Shown here: piece by piece, positions 1-10,694 of the stretch
How positions within the stretch are numbered: position 1 is the stretch's first letter
Layout of the letters: each line of letters starts with the position of its first letter
Origin: Haematococcus lacustris
Taxonomy: Eukaryota; Chlorophyta; Chlorophyceae; Chlamydomonadales; Haematococcaceae
Assembly (NCBI GenBank): GCA_030144725.1
Contig: JASKMD010000017.1
Location: forward strand, 6,567,992-6,631,991
DNA: 64,000 bases
Reading direction: 5' to 3'
The notes under the pieces: model-generated
The model's database searches: none
What the model saw: the letters and a program-made list of their open reading frames with translations, nothing else
Told to the model about the DNA's origin: nothing
Made by a program: the position numbers and the translations under genes

Positions 1-962
1 TACCTACGATGAGCAGTACCACGCTCAGCACCAACACCATATGGGCCAAAGGCATGGGCCCAGGCAGGGGCCAGGGACAGCAGGGCTAATGGCCCAGCGC
101 CCGCATACCCAGCCCCTGCCCCTGTCTCGCCACAACCAGCTCCCCTCCAGCATCCACCAGGGTCCAAACCCTGGCGCCTCACAGTTTCCTACATCCTGGG
201 ATGCACCTCAATCCCACCCACATGCCTCCATGCAGCAGTCATGGCAAGGTAAGCCAGCTACACGTTGCATTCGTGCACATGTGGCAGGGTCCTGCACATT
301 CTTAGCATGCATGCATTCCTTGACACGGAGAGTTCCTTCCTTTTGTGAACTCAACTTGACTCACTCTGAGCTCGAGTGCAGCTTCTAATTCCAAGCTCCA
401 TGCATGGCCACATTGAGCACATGAGCTGTCTCATGCCTCACATCTCACACATTGCAACTGCATATCAGCATGTGCCATGGCAAGCAAGCACCCTACTGGC
501 AACTGCCACGCAGCTGGCCTTGGGCCCGTGCCCCTAGCCATCTGCTCTAGTGGTGAGCCGCAGGGCTGCTGCTGTGCTCGCCGGCTGCTATTCCTTCTCA
601 CAGGAGAACCCCACCAGCGTGTCTACGCGCCTCCTGTCGCCTGGATACCTGGGCAGGGGCCTCCAGGGGGCATAGCCTGGCCACGCTCAGGCCCTCTGCA
701 GCCTGCTTTGCCCTTGGCCTCAGTCCCTGACCTCACGCAACCCTCAGCCCCACCAGCATTCCAGCACCAGTGTCAGCAGCACCATGTACAGCAGCACCAG
801 CACCAGCTGTCACACCAGCAGCAGCAGCAGCCGTCACCACCGCCACAGGAAGAGCAGCCAGAGCTGCTGCTGCTGCCAGGCGGTGGGGAGAGCAGCGGGG
901 ATGTGGGCATGCTGCTGGGCATGGATGAGGAGCTGGTGGGGGTGCTGCTGTCACAGGGCTGA
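1..962 (+). CDS. 3' end of a Gln/Pro/His-rich protein (partial)
   Basis: Two exons are visible, 1-248 (donor GTAAGC) and 604-962 (acceptor after CTCACAG); the phase fits, the split codon making Gly. The start lies outside the window. The protein is low complexity: His/Gln/Pro-rich in the first exon, a poly-Gln stretch around 800-835, then an acidic end with a Gly-Met-Asp-Glu-Glu-Leu segment before the TGA at 960-962. Such composition is common in transcription or RNA-processing cofactors, but no domain is seen and no function is proposed. The first clear TGTAA poly(A) signals downstream lie near 2515 and 2530, so the 3' UTR may be long. Confidence 0.55.
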
Positions 963-2752
963 GGTGGCAGTACCAGCAGCTGTGGCCCTGTGTATGCGCT
1001 GAGGAAGCCTGAGGCAGCAGCACTCCCACAGGGGCATGTCAAGCCAGTCCCAGCAGCACTGAGGTATCTGCACGACTGCAGCACCTGACTTCCCCAGCCC
1101 TAGCCATCGCCTGCTGCATGCGGCTTGTGCCAGCCAGGTTTGAGCCAGCCTTGTGCTAGGCTGGGTGCAGGCCGTAGGGGGTCTGTGCAGGACTGTCACA
1201 GCAGGTGGCGCAGTGGCGACAAAAGCCTCAGGGACAGGCAGCCGTGCCTGCCGCCTGGCTCATGGCAGGGAGCAGCTGCAGGCAGGGAGAGAGAGGGGAG
1301 CGCAGGGAACAAGCAGGGGACACTGCCCACACTCTTGTCACAATCTTTGCTCATGGGCAGTAGGTTTGAGGGGAGGGAACATGGCTACATGGCTCTCAGC
1401 AGAAAGGCAGGAGGGCAAGGCGACATTGGAGGGTGTGCATGGCAGCCGCATGCTTGCATGGCAGCTGGGTGGTTGTGTAGTGGGTGGGTGGCAGCTGAGT
1501 CCCCTATGCCTATAAGCCAATGGAGTGCAGGCTGATCTGGCAGCTGATGGTGGGTTCAGCTGGTTCAAAGAGGGGGCGATAAAGGGGGCTGGAGGGTTGG
1601 GGGTGGAGTGTAGTGAAGGGGTAAGGGGGATGGACAAGGCATGGAACGCACCACTCGACACGAGCTTCTTCATCTCCCACATCCTTGTCTGTGCAGTTGA
1701 GCTGAGTGCCGAACCACCGCCCCCTTGCAGTGCAGTGCTGCTGCCAGATTGCCGTCCTGTTGAGCCCTACCTGCCAGCTGTGGGGTTTAGATAGCGATGA
1801 GGATGGAAAAGAGGAAGGCCAACACAAGTTGGTCGACGGGAAAGGAGGCACCCCTTCAGCTTGTCTCCTGCACGTCTCATGCCAAGATGGCAACACAAGA
1901 TGGCTACGGCCATCAGCCATCACACTGCATGGCCGCGTTCCCGCTCCAGGGAGTTTGGGACTTACGAAGGGAATATGAAGTGAGCTTGGGTACGGAAACA
2001 TCAGGTGCAGGAGTGGGTGTATAGCCTTGTGTCGTGGGGTATGGGTCGGGAGTCCTGCATGTGGTGATGTATGTTCATAGACCGCCTGACTTGAAGCATT
2101 GACCTTGAGCATTGCCACCGTCGCCACCGTCGTGTTTTGTTGATGGTAGCACACCTCCTGACACGCTACCTAGCTTGCTACATCACACATGCCCACTCAC
2201 CCACCAGCCATGTGGTAAATAGCTCCACACTGCATGTAGTGGTATGGATTTGATTGTTGCTACGCTCAGAGGTGATTCCAGGGGCTCATGCCTTCTAGCC
2301 TACTGCACCACATTGCCCAACATCAGGTGCTCAAATTGAGTTCTGCCGCGTTCTCGCCGCCGTGCCATTCAGCATCCATCCAGCTGATCCCTAATGGTGT
2401 CACACATGTATGCTGCGTTTCTTTGAACTGCTGCTGCTGCGCTGCATGGGCCCGTGTGACTTTAATGGTGTATTACCCAACCCGGTCTTACCCAGCCTGA
2501 CCTCTCATGAGATGTAACGGAATGAATGTAACGGATGTCAAGAGTGTGGGCCCATGTTCAAAACCCCCGGTTTTGTATGTCGTGCTGAATAGATCAGGAA
2601 AAGATGAGTCAGGGTAGTGTGGCCTGCTCTATAGCTGCATTTGCATTCTTGTATTGCTACCTGCATTGCCTCCACCTTTCTGCTGCTTTCTTCATGACCT
2701 ACGGCCATGTACTCCAACTTAATATGAAGCCGCGCAAGGCAGCGTAGCTGGG
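963..2752. other. Long 3' UTR / intergenic stretch
   Basis: No convincing exon is seen on either strand; open frames here are low-complexity shadows. Two TGTAA signals lie close together (about 2515-2519 and 2530-2534) and probably end the upstream transcript roughly 220 bp before the PRPF38A start codon. Confidence 0.45.
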
Positions 2753-5700
2753 ATGGCAAATAGGACGGACAAGGAGGCGTACGCAATTCATGGCACCAAC
2801 CCGCAAGTAAGGCGCGGATGGGGAAGCCTATGCAGGGTGCTCGCCAGCATGGATGATACCCTGGTAATATCCTGCGTACAGCGTGCTGCTTGCAGAACTT
2901 GGTCGAGTACATCGTGCGACAGAAGGTGTACCAGACTACATACTGGAAGGAAAGCTGTTTTGCCCTGACAGCCGAGTCCCTCATAGACAAGGCTGTGGAT
3001 CTCAAAGCAGTGGGGGGCACATATGGGGGGCAGCGGAAGCCCACCAGCTTCATCTGCTTAATCCTGAAAATGTTGCAAATTCAGCCAGACAAGGAAATCA
3101 TCATTGAGTACATCAAAAATGAGGATTTCAAGTATGTGCGGTTGCTTGGTAAGACGCCCGTCTACCGCACTGACTATGGGTCCCACATGTTGTCACTGTG
3201 TGCCACCCAAAGTAGCTGTAGTGTGCCAAGTAGCCAAGTGTGATCAAATGCACATGGCATGCAAACGCTCACATGTGAGCACTAGCAAACACTGTGTGTG
3301 TTGGTCACTCACCAACAATGAGTGGGTGTGTGTGCAGGTGCGTTCTACCTGCGGTTAGTGGGGCGGCCCCTGGATGTGTACCAGTACCTGGAGCCCTTGT
3401 ACAATGACTATCGCAAGGTGAGTGCCGACCCGCTGGCCACCTTGCCCCAACCCCATGGCCGGGCCGGCACTGGTGCATCAGCAGCATCAGCAGCGCTGGC
3501 AGTGGCAGCAACGGGTGTGCTGGGCTTGTTGGTGCAGCAAGCAATGACAGCGAGGTGGAAGCAGCTGGAACAAGTGCAGCAGTGGGAGCAGCAGCAGGAG
3601 CACCATGCGGTCAGCAAGCTTTGTTGGCGGCTAAAGAGACGCAGCAGTAGCAACAGCAAGCAGGCAGGGCCCTGACCGCAAGGAGGACACTTGCCGCTGT
3701 ATGCTGTCCTCGATGTGAGCCTGGATCATGCAGCGTTGGGGCCTTGATGGCTATAAAGCTCTGGACTAGGACTGGGGCCCTGCTTGTACCCCTCACTTTC
3801 ATTACATAGGAACCATGGCCCACCCCTTGTAAGTTGTGAATAGACTGAAGCTCAGGCTAGACCTGAGCCACAGCATGGGAGTTAGCTGAGCCATCGCTTG
3901 CAGGTGCGGCACATGAACGTGGAAGGCAAGTATGTGCTGACGCATGTGGATGAGGTGCGGACTTGAGTCAGGTGTTGGGGCAGCTGTTGCGGGACAGCGG
4001 GAGTGGCGGAGGGTGCCTGCCAGCAATGCAGGCCGATGTGCAGCCCTCATGGCAGTGATGCTAAAGAGACTTAGTGCCTGCCCACACCTTCCAAAGCTCT
4101 GCCAGTTGACACCCTTGGAAGCTCCAATATATGGCAAGCTGCTGCACCTTCCCATGAACTTCAGGCTGCTACCGCTGCTGCTGCTACCGCAATCCTGGCC
4201 GCCGAACCCAACGCCAATGCCGATGCCGCTGATGATACTGATTCTGATGCTGATGCTGATGCGGCCCATGCAGGTGGTGGCTGACATGCTGAACAGGGAC
4301 CATCTGTTTGACATAGCGCTGCCCCGCCTGCCAGCCAGGTCAGTGCAGGTCCTTGGTGGCGTCCTGGACCTTTCAGCAGCACGCCTCGCACTTCTGATAA
4401 CGCAGTCATGTGATGAGGTCAGAGCCATACAGCCAGGCACAAACACACTGCTGCCAGCAATAACCTGCCCTCCGTCACATTGTTGTTGGTGCCACCACTT
4501 ATCAGCCATACACTCACTGCTGCCATCCCACAGCTGCACAGTCCATGTCACAGCCGCACAGCCCATGTGACAATTTCACAACCTCACTGCTAACAATGTC
4601 AGATGCACATGTGAGCATGCTGGTCATGGCAGACCAGCCTTAAAGTCAGTTTAAGGAAACACCGCTCTCGTGCAGGTTGGCCATGCAGATCGTGCATATA
4701 ATGAAGGTCATGCAGGTCATACAGATCTGACTGGAGTTCAGGTCACAGAAGCCATGGCAGGTGGTCCAGGTATCAGAAGCTCAGCAAGCACCACCAATGC
4801 CACAACCACCCGCCACACAAAAGAGGGCACCCATGCGTATGCAGCAGATGCAGCTTGATAGGGCCCATGGCGCCGTTCTCTTGATCTGGCCCTGGTAGGA
4901 GGTGTTGGAGTGGACGCTGAGGCAGCCCTCTTTGCATAGACTACATGGCCCACTAAAGTCAGATGTCCTTGGCGGCTCTGCTGGCTGCGCTGCTGTGTCT
5001 TACGTGCTAAGGGGTGCACCATCTATGTATGGAGCAAGTGCATCACATGCAATGTGTTTGTTCTTGAACAAGGGACAGCTCTGAGAGCGGGACCAGGGGC
5101 AGCTTGCACCACTGCGGGCACTCTAACCGCAGGTGGGCCATGGAGAAGCTGGGCACCTTGGATGTGCGCAAGAGCGTGCTGGACGATGATTTCAACGAGG
5201 AGGAGGTGGAAGCGGAAGCGCAGCGTGCTGCCCAAGAGGCTGAGGCATTGCAGGGTCAATTGCGAGGCGCAACTGCCGCAACCGCTGCAGCAGAAGTGAT
5301 CAACGCGGTAGCGGCCAGCCATGAGGCGCGAGAGAACGAACGGGAGCGGGAAAGAGAGCGGGAAAGAGAGCGAGAAAGAGACAGGGAGCGGGAGCGGGAG
5401 CGGGAGCGGGAGCGGGGGGGGAGAGGCCGGGGTTCGCGAGAAGAGGAAGAAGTGGGTGGGACTGGTCGCAAAGACGATCTAGAGGACCGCGGTACGCGAG
5501 GAGGCAGACACACAAGGTGAGCAGATGGCTGCTAAACTGATTCTTGTGTAGCCCTGCACTTCCGCAATGGTCTTGATGTACATGCATTCACTGCCTTCCG
5601 AACTCCTGCTCGTTGCTTGATCATTGCATTCATTGCGCAGGAATCCTACTGTTGCACAGGCCTTCTAACATATCCTTCACGTGCTTGCCCATGCCTGCAG

Positions 5701-6960
5701 TCCCCGACGGGAGCGGGAGAAGTGGCAACTGAGCAAGGATGAGCGCAGGTGCGTGCACAGCTGTAGGCTAAGGGGCTGAAGTGAGCTGGCCAGCAGGGCC
5801 TGGCCCAGGGGCTAAAGCCCCCCGCAGCTGCTGCTGCTCCCCGGCTCAGACAACTCCACCACCTTCAATGCTTCATGCTGCTAGGGAGTCCCATGCGCCA
5901 CACAGCATGCCTCACCCACCCTCCCTCCTATGCATGGGTGCCATGTTAGTCAAGGTTCAAGTGGGCCAGTACGACATGTGTCACCGCCCAATGCAACTGC
6001 AACACCCGCTGCCACTGCAGCATCAGCCACGGTGGCTCAGCCAAGCGGCTGGCCAGCACCCCTGACTGGCTGCAGGGAGCAAGACCGGCGAGCGCGGAGC
6101 CGTAGCCGCAGTCGGGACAGGGGGCGCACCCGCACTGAGGCTGCCCGGGACCGTAGCCCAGAGAGGGAGCGGGATGACAAGGTGCGGGGGGCAGGGCGCG
6201 GCAAGGAGGGGAAAGGGGGCGTGGGCGGGGTTGAACAGGGCAGGGCAAGGCGGGGCGTGCTGGACCTCCACTCACTGTGTGCTGAGTTGCCGTGCAGCTG
6301 AGCTTGAGTGGGGTGCAGTTGCCGGCTGCTGGGCAGCACCGAAGGCCCTGTCCGCAGCAGCCTTGCCGGGTGTGCCAGGCACTCTAGCCTGGGCCATGTT
6401 GACACGACAGCTGCTGTGGGGCATACTTGGTGCAGAGGCGACGGAGCTCGCGCAGCAGAAGCCGTGAGCGCGGCCGCGAAAGAGAGCGGGAGCGAGCAGG
6501 GCGCCGCCACAGCCGCAGTCGCAGCCGGGAACGCGACAGGTGGGCTGCTGCCTGTCTAGGCACACGCAGTCCCACCCAACGCCAGGCCGCCTTGTCATCC
6601 GACTCTCCTCACCCAAACCTTTTCGCTCACTCGCCAGCTCCTCTTACAGCCTTCTACGCTTGCTGCCCACTGCACCTAGGTGGCGTCAGGGAAGTAGTCA
6701 GGCTTGTTAGCCAAAGTTTACGTCTCAGGATATCCATGTGCTGTCCACTGCACTTGGGCTTGACAACATCTACACTGTAGGGATTCTTATGACAACATCT
6801 ACACTGTAGGGATTCTTATGTGCTGCCCACTACACCTGCACCCAGGGGTCGAGGCAAAACCGACATCAAGGGCAGCAAGAGCACTCTGGATCCTGAGGAT
6901 CCTGAGATTGCTGAAGCGAATGCTGTGCGGAAGAAGCTGGGTCTGGCGCCTCTAAAGTAG
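2753..6960 (+). CDS. PRPF38A: Pre-mRNA-splicing factor 38A (PRP38 family)
   Basis: PRP38 is a U4/U6.U5 tri-snRNP component needed for spliceosome activation in the nucleus. Ten phase-consistent exons: 2753-2806, 2896-3148, 3338-3417, 3904-3954, 4274-4338, 5133-5516, 5701-5748, 6076-6181, 6436-6539, 6846-6960, giving about 419 residues. The N-terminal 165 residues are the conserved PRP38 domain; diagnostic pieces are IHGTNPQ, YWKESCF, GGTYGG, KMLQIQPDKEI, IKNEDFKYVR and YLEPLYNDYRK. An Asp/Glu-rich linker and an Arg/Glu repeat (5330-5420) follow, then two RS-rich exons and a C-terminal DPEIAEANAVRKKLGL box like that of plant PRP38 proteins. The ATG at 2753 opens the conserved MANRT start. The stop is TAG. 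Confidence 0.93.
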
Positions 6961-7110
6961 GCTGTCTGACAGAGCATTGTTGAGTGTGCCTCCGCAACGG
7001 CACAAACTCCTGGCGTGGGCAAGCTGGCGCCATGCAAGCACATGCAGTAGAAAAGGTTGCCACCAGCAGTCGATACAATGAAAGCCAGGCAAGCACAGCA
7101 CAACATCACC
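6961..7110. other. PRPF38A 3' UTR / boundary of Fanzor copy A
   Basis: Short stretch between the PRPF38A stop and the recognisable 3' block of Fanzor copy A, which points toward it. No gene is seen. Confidence 0.4.
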
Positions 7111-7287
7111 ACACATTCATGTCGAGATATCCATGCAAGACATGTCGAGGTGTTGACCTGTGGGTAACTGGGTGTGCGCTTGACGACTACAAGCACCATC
7201 CCTGGTGGCACGTCCCCTTCCAGACCATTGGGCTTCCCATCAAAACTCATAGCTTGATGCCTGACAGGCTCACAGCCTGATCAGCTA
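7111..7287 (-). ncRNA. Candidate omega-RNA block, group 1 (copy A)
   Basis: On the minus strand directly after the Fanzor A stop codon. It aligns by eye with the 3' blocks of copies B and E: a CAGGCT-GTG-AGCCTG hairpin (7265-7279), a GTTTTGATG...AGCCCA..GGTC box, GTGCCACC, TTGTAGTC.TCAAG, and GTTACCCACAGG followed by CGACATGT. Conservation of untranslated sequence in three copies with diverged coding parts suggests a structured RNA. The omega-RNA role is inferred from known TnpB/Fanzor gene layout. Confidence 0.5.
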
Positions 7288-7288
7288 T

Positions 7289-7790
7289 CTAGGCGCAATT
7301 GATGGTTGCGCTGCCGCTGCTTGGTCCTGGGCAGCCGGTCATTGACCAGCGTGTAGCCCTGCTGGTACTCATTGCCAGGGGTAGGCAGAGCCTCCGGGCC
7401 CTCCTAGCCGCACACCTCCAGGGGGCGTAACACGCTTCCCCCGATGCGATGAAAGTTGAGGCACGGGTTGGTGTCCCGATCCAGCAACCTGCCATTGGGG
7501 GCCCTGGGGTGGTGGGACTGGGCCAGGTGCAGCAGGGGCTGGGGATAAGACCTATGCACAGTGGGGCCTGTGCAGGGGAAGGTGGGGCCTCGGCGGTGTG
7601 AGTGGGCTCCTAGACAAGGGCTCCTCGGCAGTGGGAGGTGGGGCCTGGGCAGGGGGCTCCTCGGCCTCCGCAATACACCGTGCAAACTATTGAGGAACAC
7701 AGACCTGTCTTGCGTTACATAAACTGCTAGAGAACTCGCTAAAGAGCGACATGTCGCACTGAAAAGCGTAGTCGAATATGTCACCATTCA
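7289..7790 (-). pseudogene. Fanzor-like nuclease remnant (copy A)
   Basis: Only the C-terminal part of a TnpB/Fanzor-type protein is left. On the minus strand a LLDRDTNPCLNFHRIGG segment (about 7445-7495) matches the RuvC-III motif that reads DRDCNAALNMQRIGE in copy D; the central Ala-Ala has become Pro-Cys. After a stop the same strand reads an NEYQQGYTLVNDRLP segment, matching KEYQQGYKRVNDRLP of copy B, and ends at about 7289. RuvC-I and the N-terminus are absent. Remnant status is clear; the family call rests on the other copies. Confidence 0.7.
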
Positions 7791-7981
7791 CAGGTCCAAA
7801 ACCACTACTAATAGAAGACTGATGACTTCCCCATGACACAAACACCATCACATGTTGACCGATGGTGCAAAAGAAGCGAGGAGTCTTGAGCTAATGAGCG
7901 TCAAATACCGCAATTCGTTCATTTTATTCTGCTGGGATGGTTGATGATCTTTTACACATCTCAATGATCTCATGTTTCAAG

Positions 7982-8052
7982 CTTCGTTTCGAGGAACGGC
8001 TGACGGCTTAAGCGGTGTAAGCCACATCATCATCAAGTTCCTTCGTTTCGAG
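7982..8052 (+). mobile_element. Micro-copy of a LINE 3' tail with target-site duplication
   Basis: A 47-bp piece (7994-8040) nearly identical to the 3' end of the LINE at 9870-9909 is flanked by two copies of CTTCGTTTCGAG (7982-7993 and 8041-8052). This is what an extremely 5'-truncated retrotransposition leaves behind. It carries no coding capacity. Confidence 0.75.
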
Positions 8053-8254
8053 CCCATGTGCACGTAGCTCTGTGCGTTGCAGTGAGTCTGTAGTAGCGGT
8101 GCCATGTAACGTGCAGCCTCATAAAGGCGACGTTGGACCGTTTGAACCATATGTAACACTGAGCCGGCCGCGAGGGCACTCGAGCCGCGGGCACTGTAAC
8201 AGTCGGCCACAAGGCACCACCGTGAGAAGGCTAGGGCTTAGAACGGGGCCCCCT

Positions 8255-8265
8255 GGAATCGAACC
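8255..8265 (-). other. Pol III B-box-like site (possible SINE)
   Basis: The minus strand reads GGTTCGATTCC, a perfect B-box, inside a CTGG/CCAG stem. No acceptor or anticodon arm pairs around it, so this is not an intact tRNA; a tRNA-derived SINE is possible. Confidence 0.25.
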
Positions 8266-8404
8266 AGTTGTCCTCACAGCTTACGCTGCTAGGCTTTACC
8301 TGCCATCTCACACTAATGCGGTGTGACCGATATCCTGTAGCTGCCTCGGGTTAACCGCGACAGCCCAGACGACACTAAGGGACTACGCGGAGCGCGCCCT
8401 TACA

Positions 8405-8507
8405 GCTAGGAACCAGCGCTAGGAACCAGCGCTAGGAACCAGCGCTAGGAACCAGCGCTAGGAACCAGCGCTAGGAACCAGCGCTAGGAACCAGCGCTAG
8501 GAACCAC
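8405..8507. repeat. 13-bp tandem repeat (AGGAACCAGCGCT)n
   Basis: About eight nearly perfect copies of a 13-bp unit containing the palindrome AGCGCT, lying just before a diverged LINE-tail-like sequence (8567-8588). Confidence 0.9.
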
Positions 8508-8656
8508 CCTTACATGCCAGCGAACAACATCATTACCATCAAGCACACCAAAGAAGCCTCGTGGCTGACAGCTCAAGCGGTGTAAGCCTTAATGCGTGCT
8601 CCAATGCGTGCCCTGTCCATGAGGTCCATCGCCATTCACATGAATTCACGGCTTCC

Positions 8657-9935
8657 AAGGAGTGATTCACATAATATACTCAATCTACAAGGCTTTGCAG
8701 ATAGGAAACACCTTACAGTCAATGTGGGCAAGTCAAAGGTGATGGTCTTCAATGGCAACTCACAAACTGCAGCACCTAGAAAAAAAAGGGTACAAGCATG
8801 AGATCCTGCCTGTGGTGAGAGAGTTCAAGTACTTAGGCATGCACTTCAACCCCAGCGCCACCCCTGCTTTTGCTGCCACTCATATGAGGGCTGGCATGTT
8901 CCTCGCCATGCGCCAGGCGTGCAAGCGTGCCAGAGAGTATGGGGTCCTGCATGATCCTTATGCCCTGTGTCACCTCATTAGAGCGTTTGTGCTCCCCTTG
9001 GGGCTGTATGGCAGCCAGGTATGGGGCACTGCTTTCCTTGGGCATGGTGTGCAACTCTCCAACCCAGTGCAAACACGCATGCTCAGCTTTCTCAGGTTTG
9101 CTGCCAGGGTACGTAGCTCAGTGTCAGGCCTGATGGTGCTGCATGAGTTGGGGCGGCTGCCCCTCCAGCTTTACTGGCTGAGGGCTGCTTGCAAGTTCTG
9201 GAACACTGCCAAACTATCCCACAGTGACCTGCTAATGAGGGTCATCAAGGCAGATGTGGAGTTAGGCAGGAGCTGTCAGGCTAGTTGGAGTGCTCAGTTC
9301 CAGCTAGCCGCCAGAGAGCTGATGGGGGGTGAGTTTACCTTGAGCCCGGACATGGTCCTAGGCACCAAGGCTATGGAAGTCAAGTGGCTCGAGAGGTGGG
9401 GGAGGCGTTGGGTTGGGTTTGAGGGAGACCCTAGACTGCCTGAGACGGTGCATCGGGAGAGATGTTCGTATGCTGCATGGTTCAAGCATGGGGACGGCAT
9501 TGGCATCAATCACATGGCACCACACCTGCTGAACAGACAGCTCTCTACGCACGAGCCTGACTAGGTTCAGGTTAGGCAACAACGGTCTGGGGGTGGAGAA
9601 GGCTCGGTTTGAGGGTGTAACTTTCATTGATCGCACATGCACCAGATGCACAGAGGGGGTAGTGGATGACGCCATGCATTTCATCTTTGAGTGCACTGCC
9701 ACGAGTTCCATCAGGGAGCAACCTGAGTTTGCCATGACTTTACAGAACAATAATGAGAACTTGCATGACTTCATGTTGAGCCCATGTGCACCTTTGTTTG
9801 TGCACCTTGCTATGAAGTGCGTTACAGAAAGTCCCGAACCCCTTGAGGGGGAGGGCGGCCTAGCAGCCTAACGGCTGACGGCTTAAGCGGTGTAAGCCAC
9901 ATCATCATCAAGGAGTGATTCACATAATATACTCA
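8657..9935 (+). mobile_element. 5'-truncated non-LTR (LINE) retrotransposon
   Basis: A 26-bp perfect direct repeat (8657-8682 and 9910-9935, beginning AAGGAGTGATTCAC) brackets a 1.2-kb body, a target-site duplication typical of LINE integration. The body encodes only the end of the reverse transcriptase: HLTVNVGKSKVMVFNG (palm/thumb), FKYLGMHF, a long ORF 8752-9564, then LTRFRLGNNGLGVEKARF and a CTRC...HFIFEC zinc knuckle (zf-RVT type) to about 9870. Two frameshifts are visible, at an eight-A run near 8770 and near 9547-9556. The 3' tail is an ATC repeat. The copy is dead; strand and class are firm, the clade is not assigned. Confidence 0.88.
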
Positions 9936-10694
9936 TGTTTCAGATTTAGTTTTACAGCAGCCCGATTGTCTGACAGCCCTTGCAGAGTGCGACATCAGCT
10001 CCGCAAATCACGAATACAGCTAACACTCAACACCAGGGGTGAGGCCCATGCCGGTTGTCAACAAAACTCGGTAATGCTTGGTCGACTAACGCCAACAGCT
10101 ACAATACGGTGCGGTTGTGTTTATTGATGCAATCCCGAGCAGCTTGTGCTTTGTCCAATGCCATGATGAAGCTTTGCTGCTGCACATGTAGCATGCAGTC
10201 TGGTGCGTGTGAGTCAGCGTCCCAATAAGAACATGCAGGTAGGTGTCATTGCCCAAGGCTTTGCTCTGGTCATCATTTGTGTTAGCGGACAAGCTAGGGA
10301 TGCTGCTTGCATGCTGTCATGGGTAGTCAGGTGGGCTGGCAGGTGGTGCATTAGATCTTGCGAGTGAGGAGCTGTGTCCCAGGTGGGGCTACCCCGCCCT
10401 GCAGGGGTCAGCACAGCACAGAAATCAACCCCACCCACATTTAATCCTGGCAGACCAGCATATGATGACGATGGTGCTAGTGACAGTGTTAAACCATTCT
10501 AAACGCCAGCCTGGTATGCCTGCTTGACTGTGCTCACTGGCTCCTAGGGTGTGACATGGCGGGGTGTGACGTGGCTGCAGAAGCAATAAAAAATGCAGGC
10601 AAGCCAAGGAAGGTATATGGCGGCAGAGCTGGTGGCCAGCGTGGTGTGCAGGACGTCAGTGATGTCAGTCATGAGGAGAAGTAGGCATGCATCT
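9936..10694. other. 3' UTR of the LRR/EF-hand gene (minus strand)
   Basis: No exon is supported. The minus-strand TGTAA at about 9947-9951 is the best poly(A) candidate for the gene ending at 10695. Confidence 0.35.

Noticed and set aside
7289..7495. Minus-strand frame MAGCWIGTPTRASTF as a gene
   Set aside because: It is an out-of-frame reading of Fanzor remnant A; the frame with the DRD-type motif and the QQGY segment is the meaningful one.
8220..8300. tRNA gene around the B-box
   Set aside because: Only the T-arm is convincing; no 7-bp acceptor stem or anticodon arm can be drawn.
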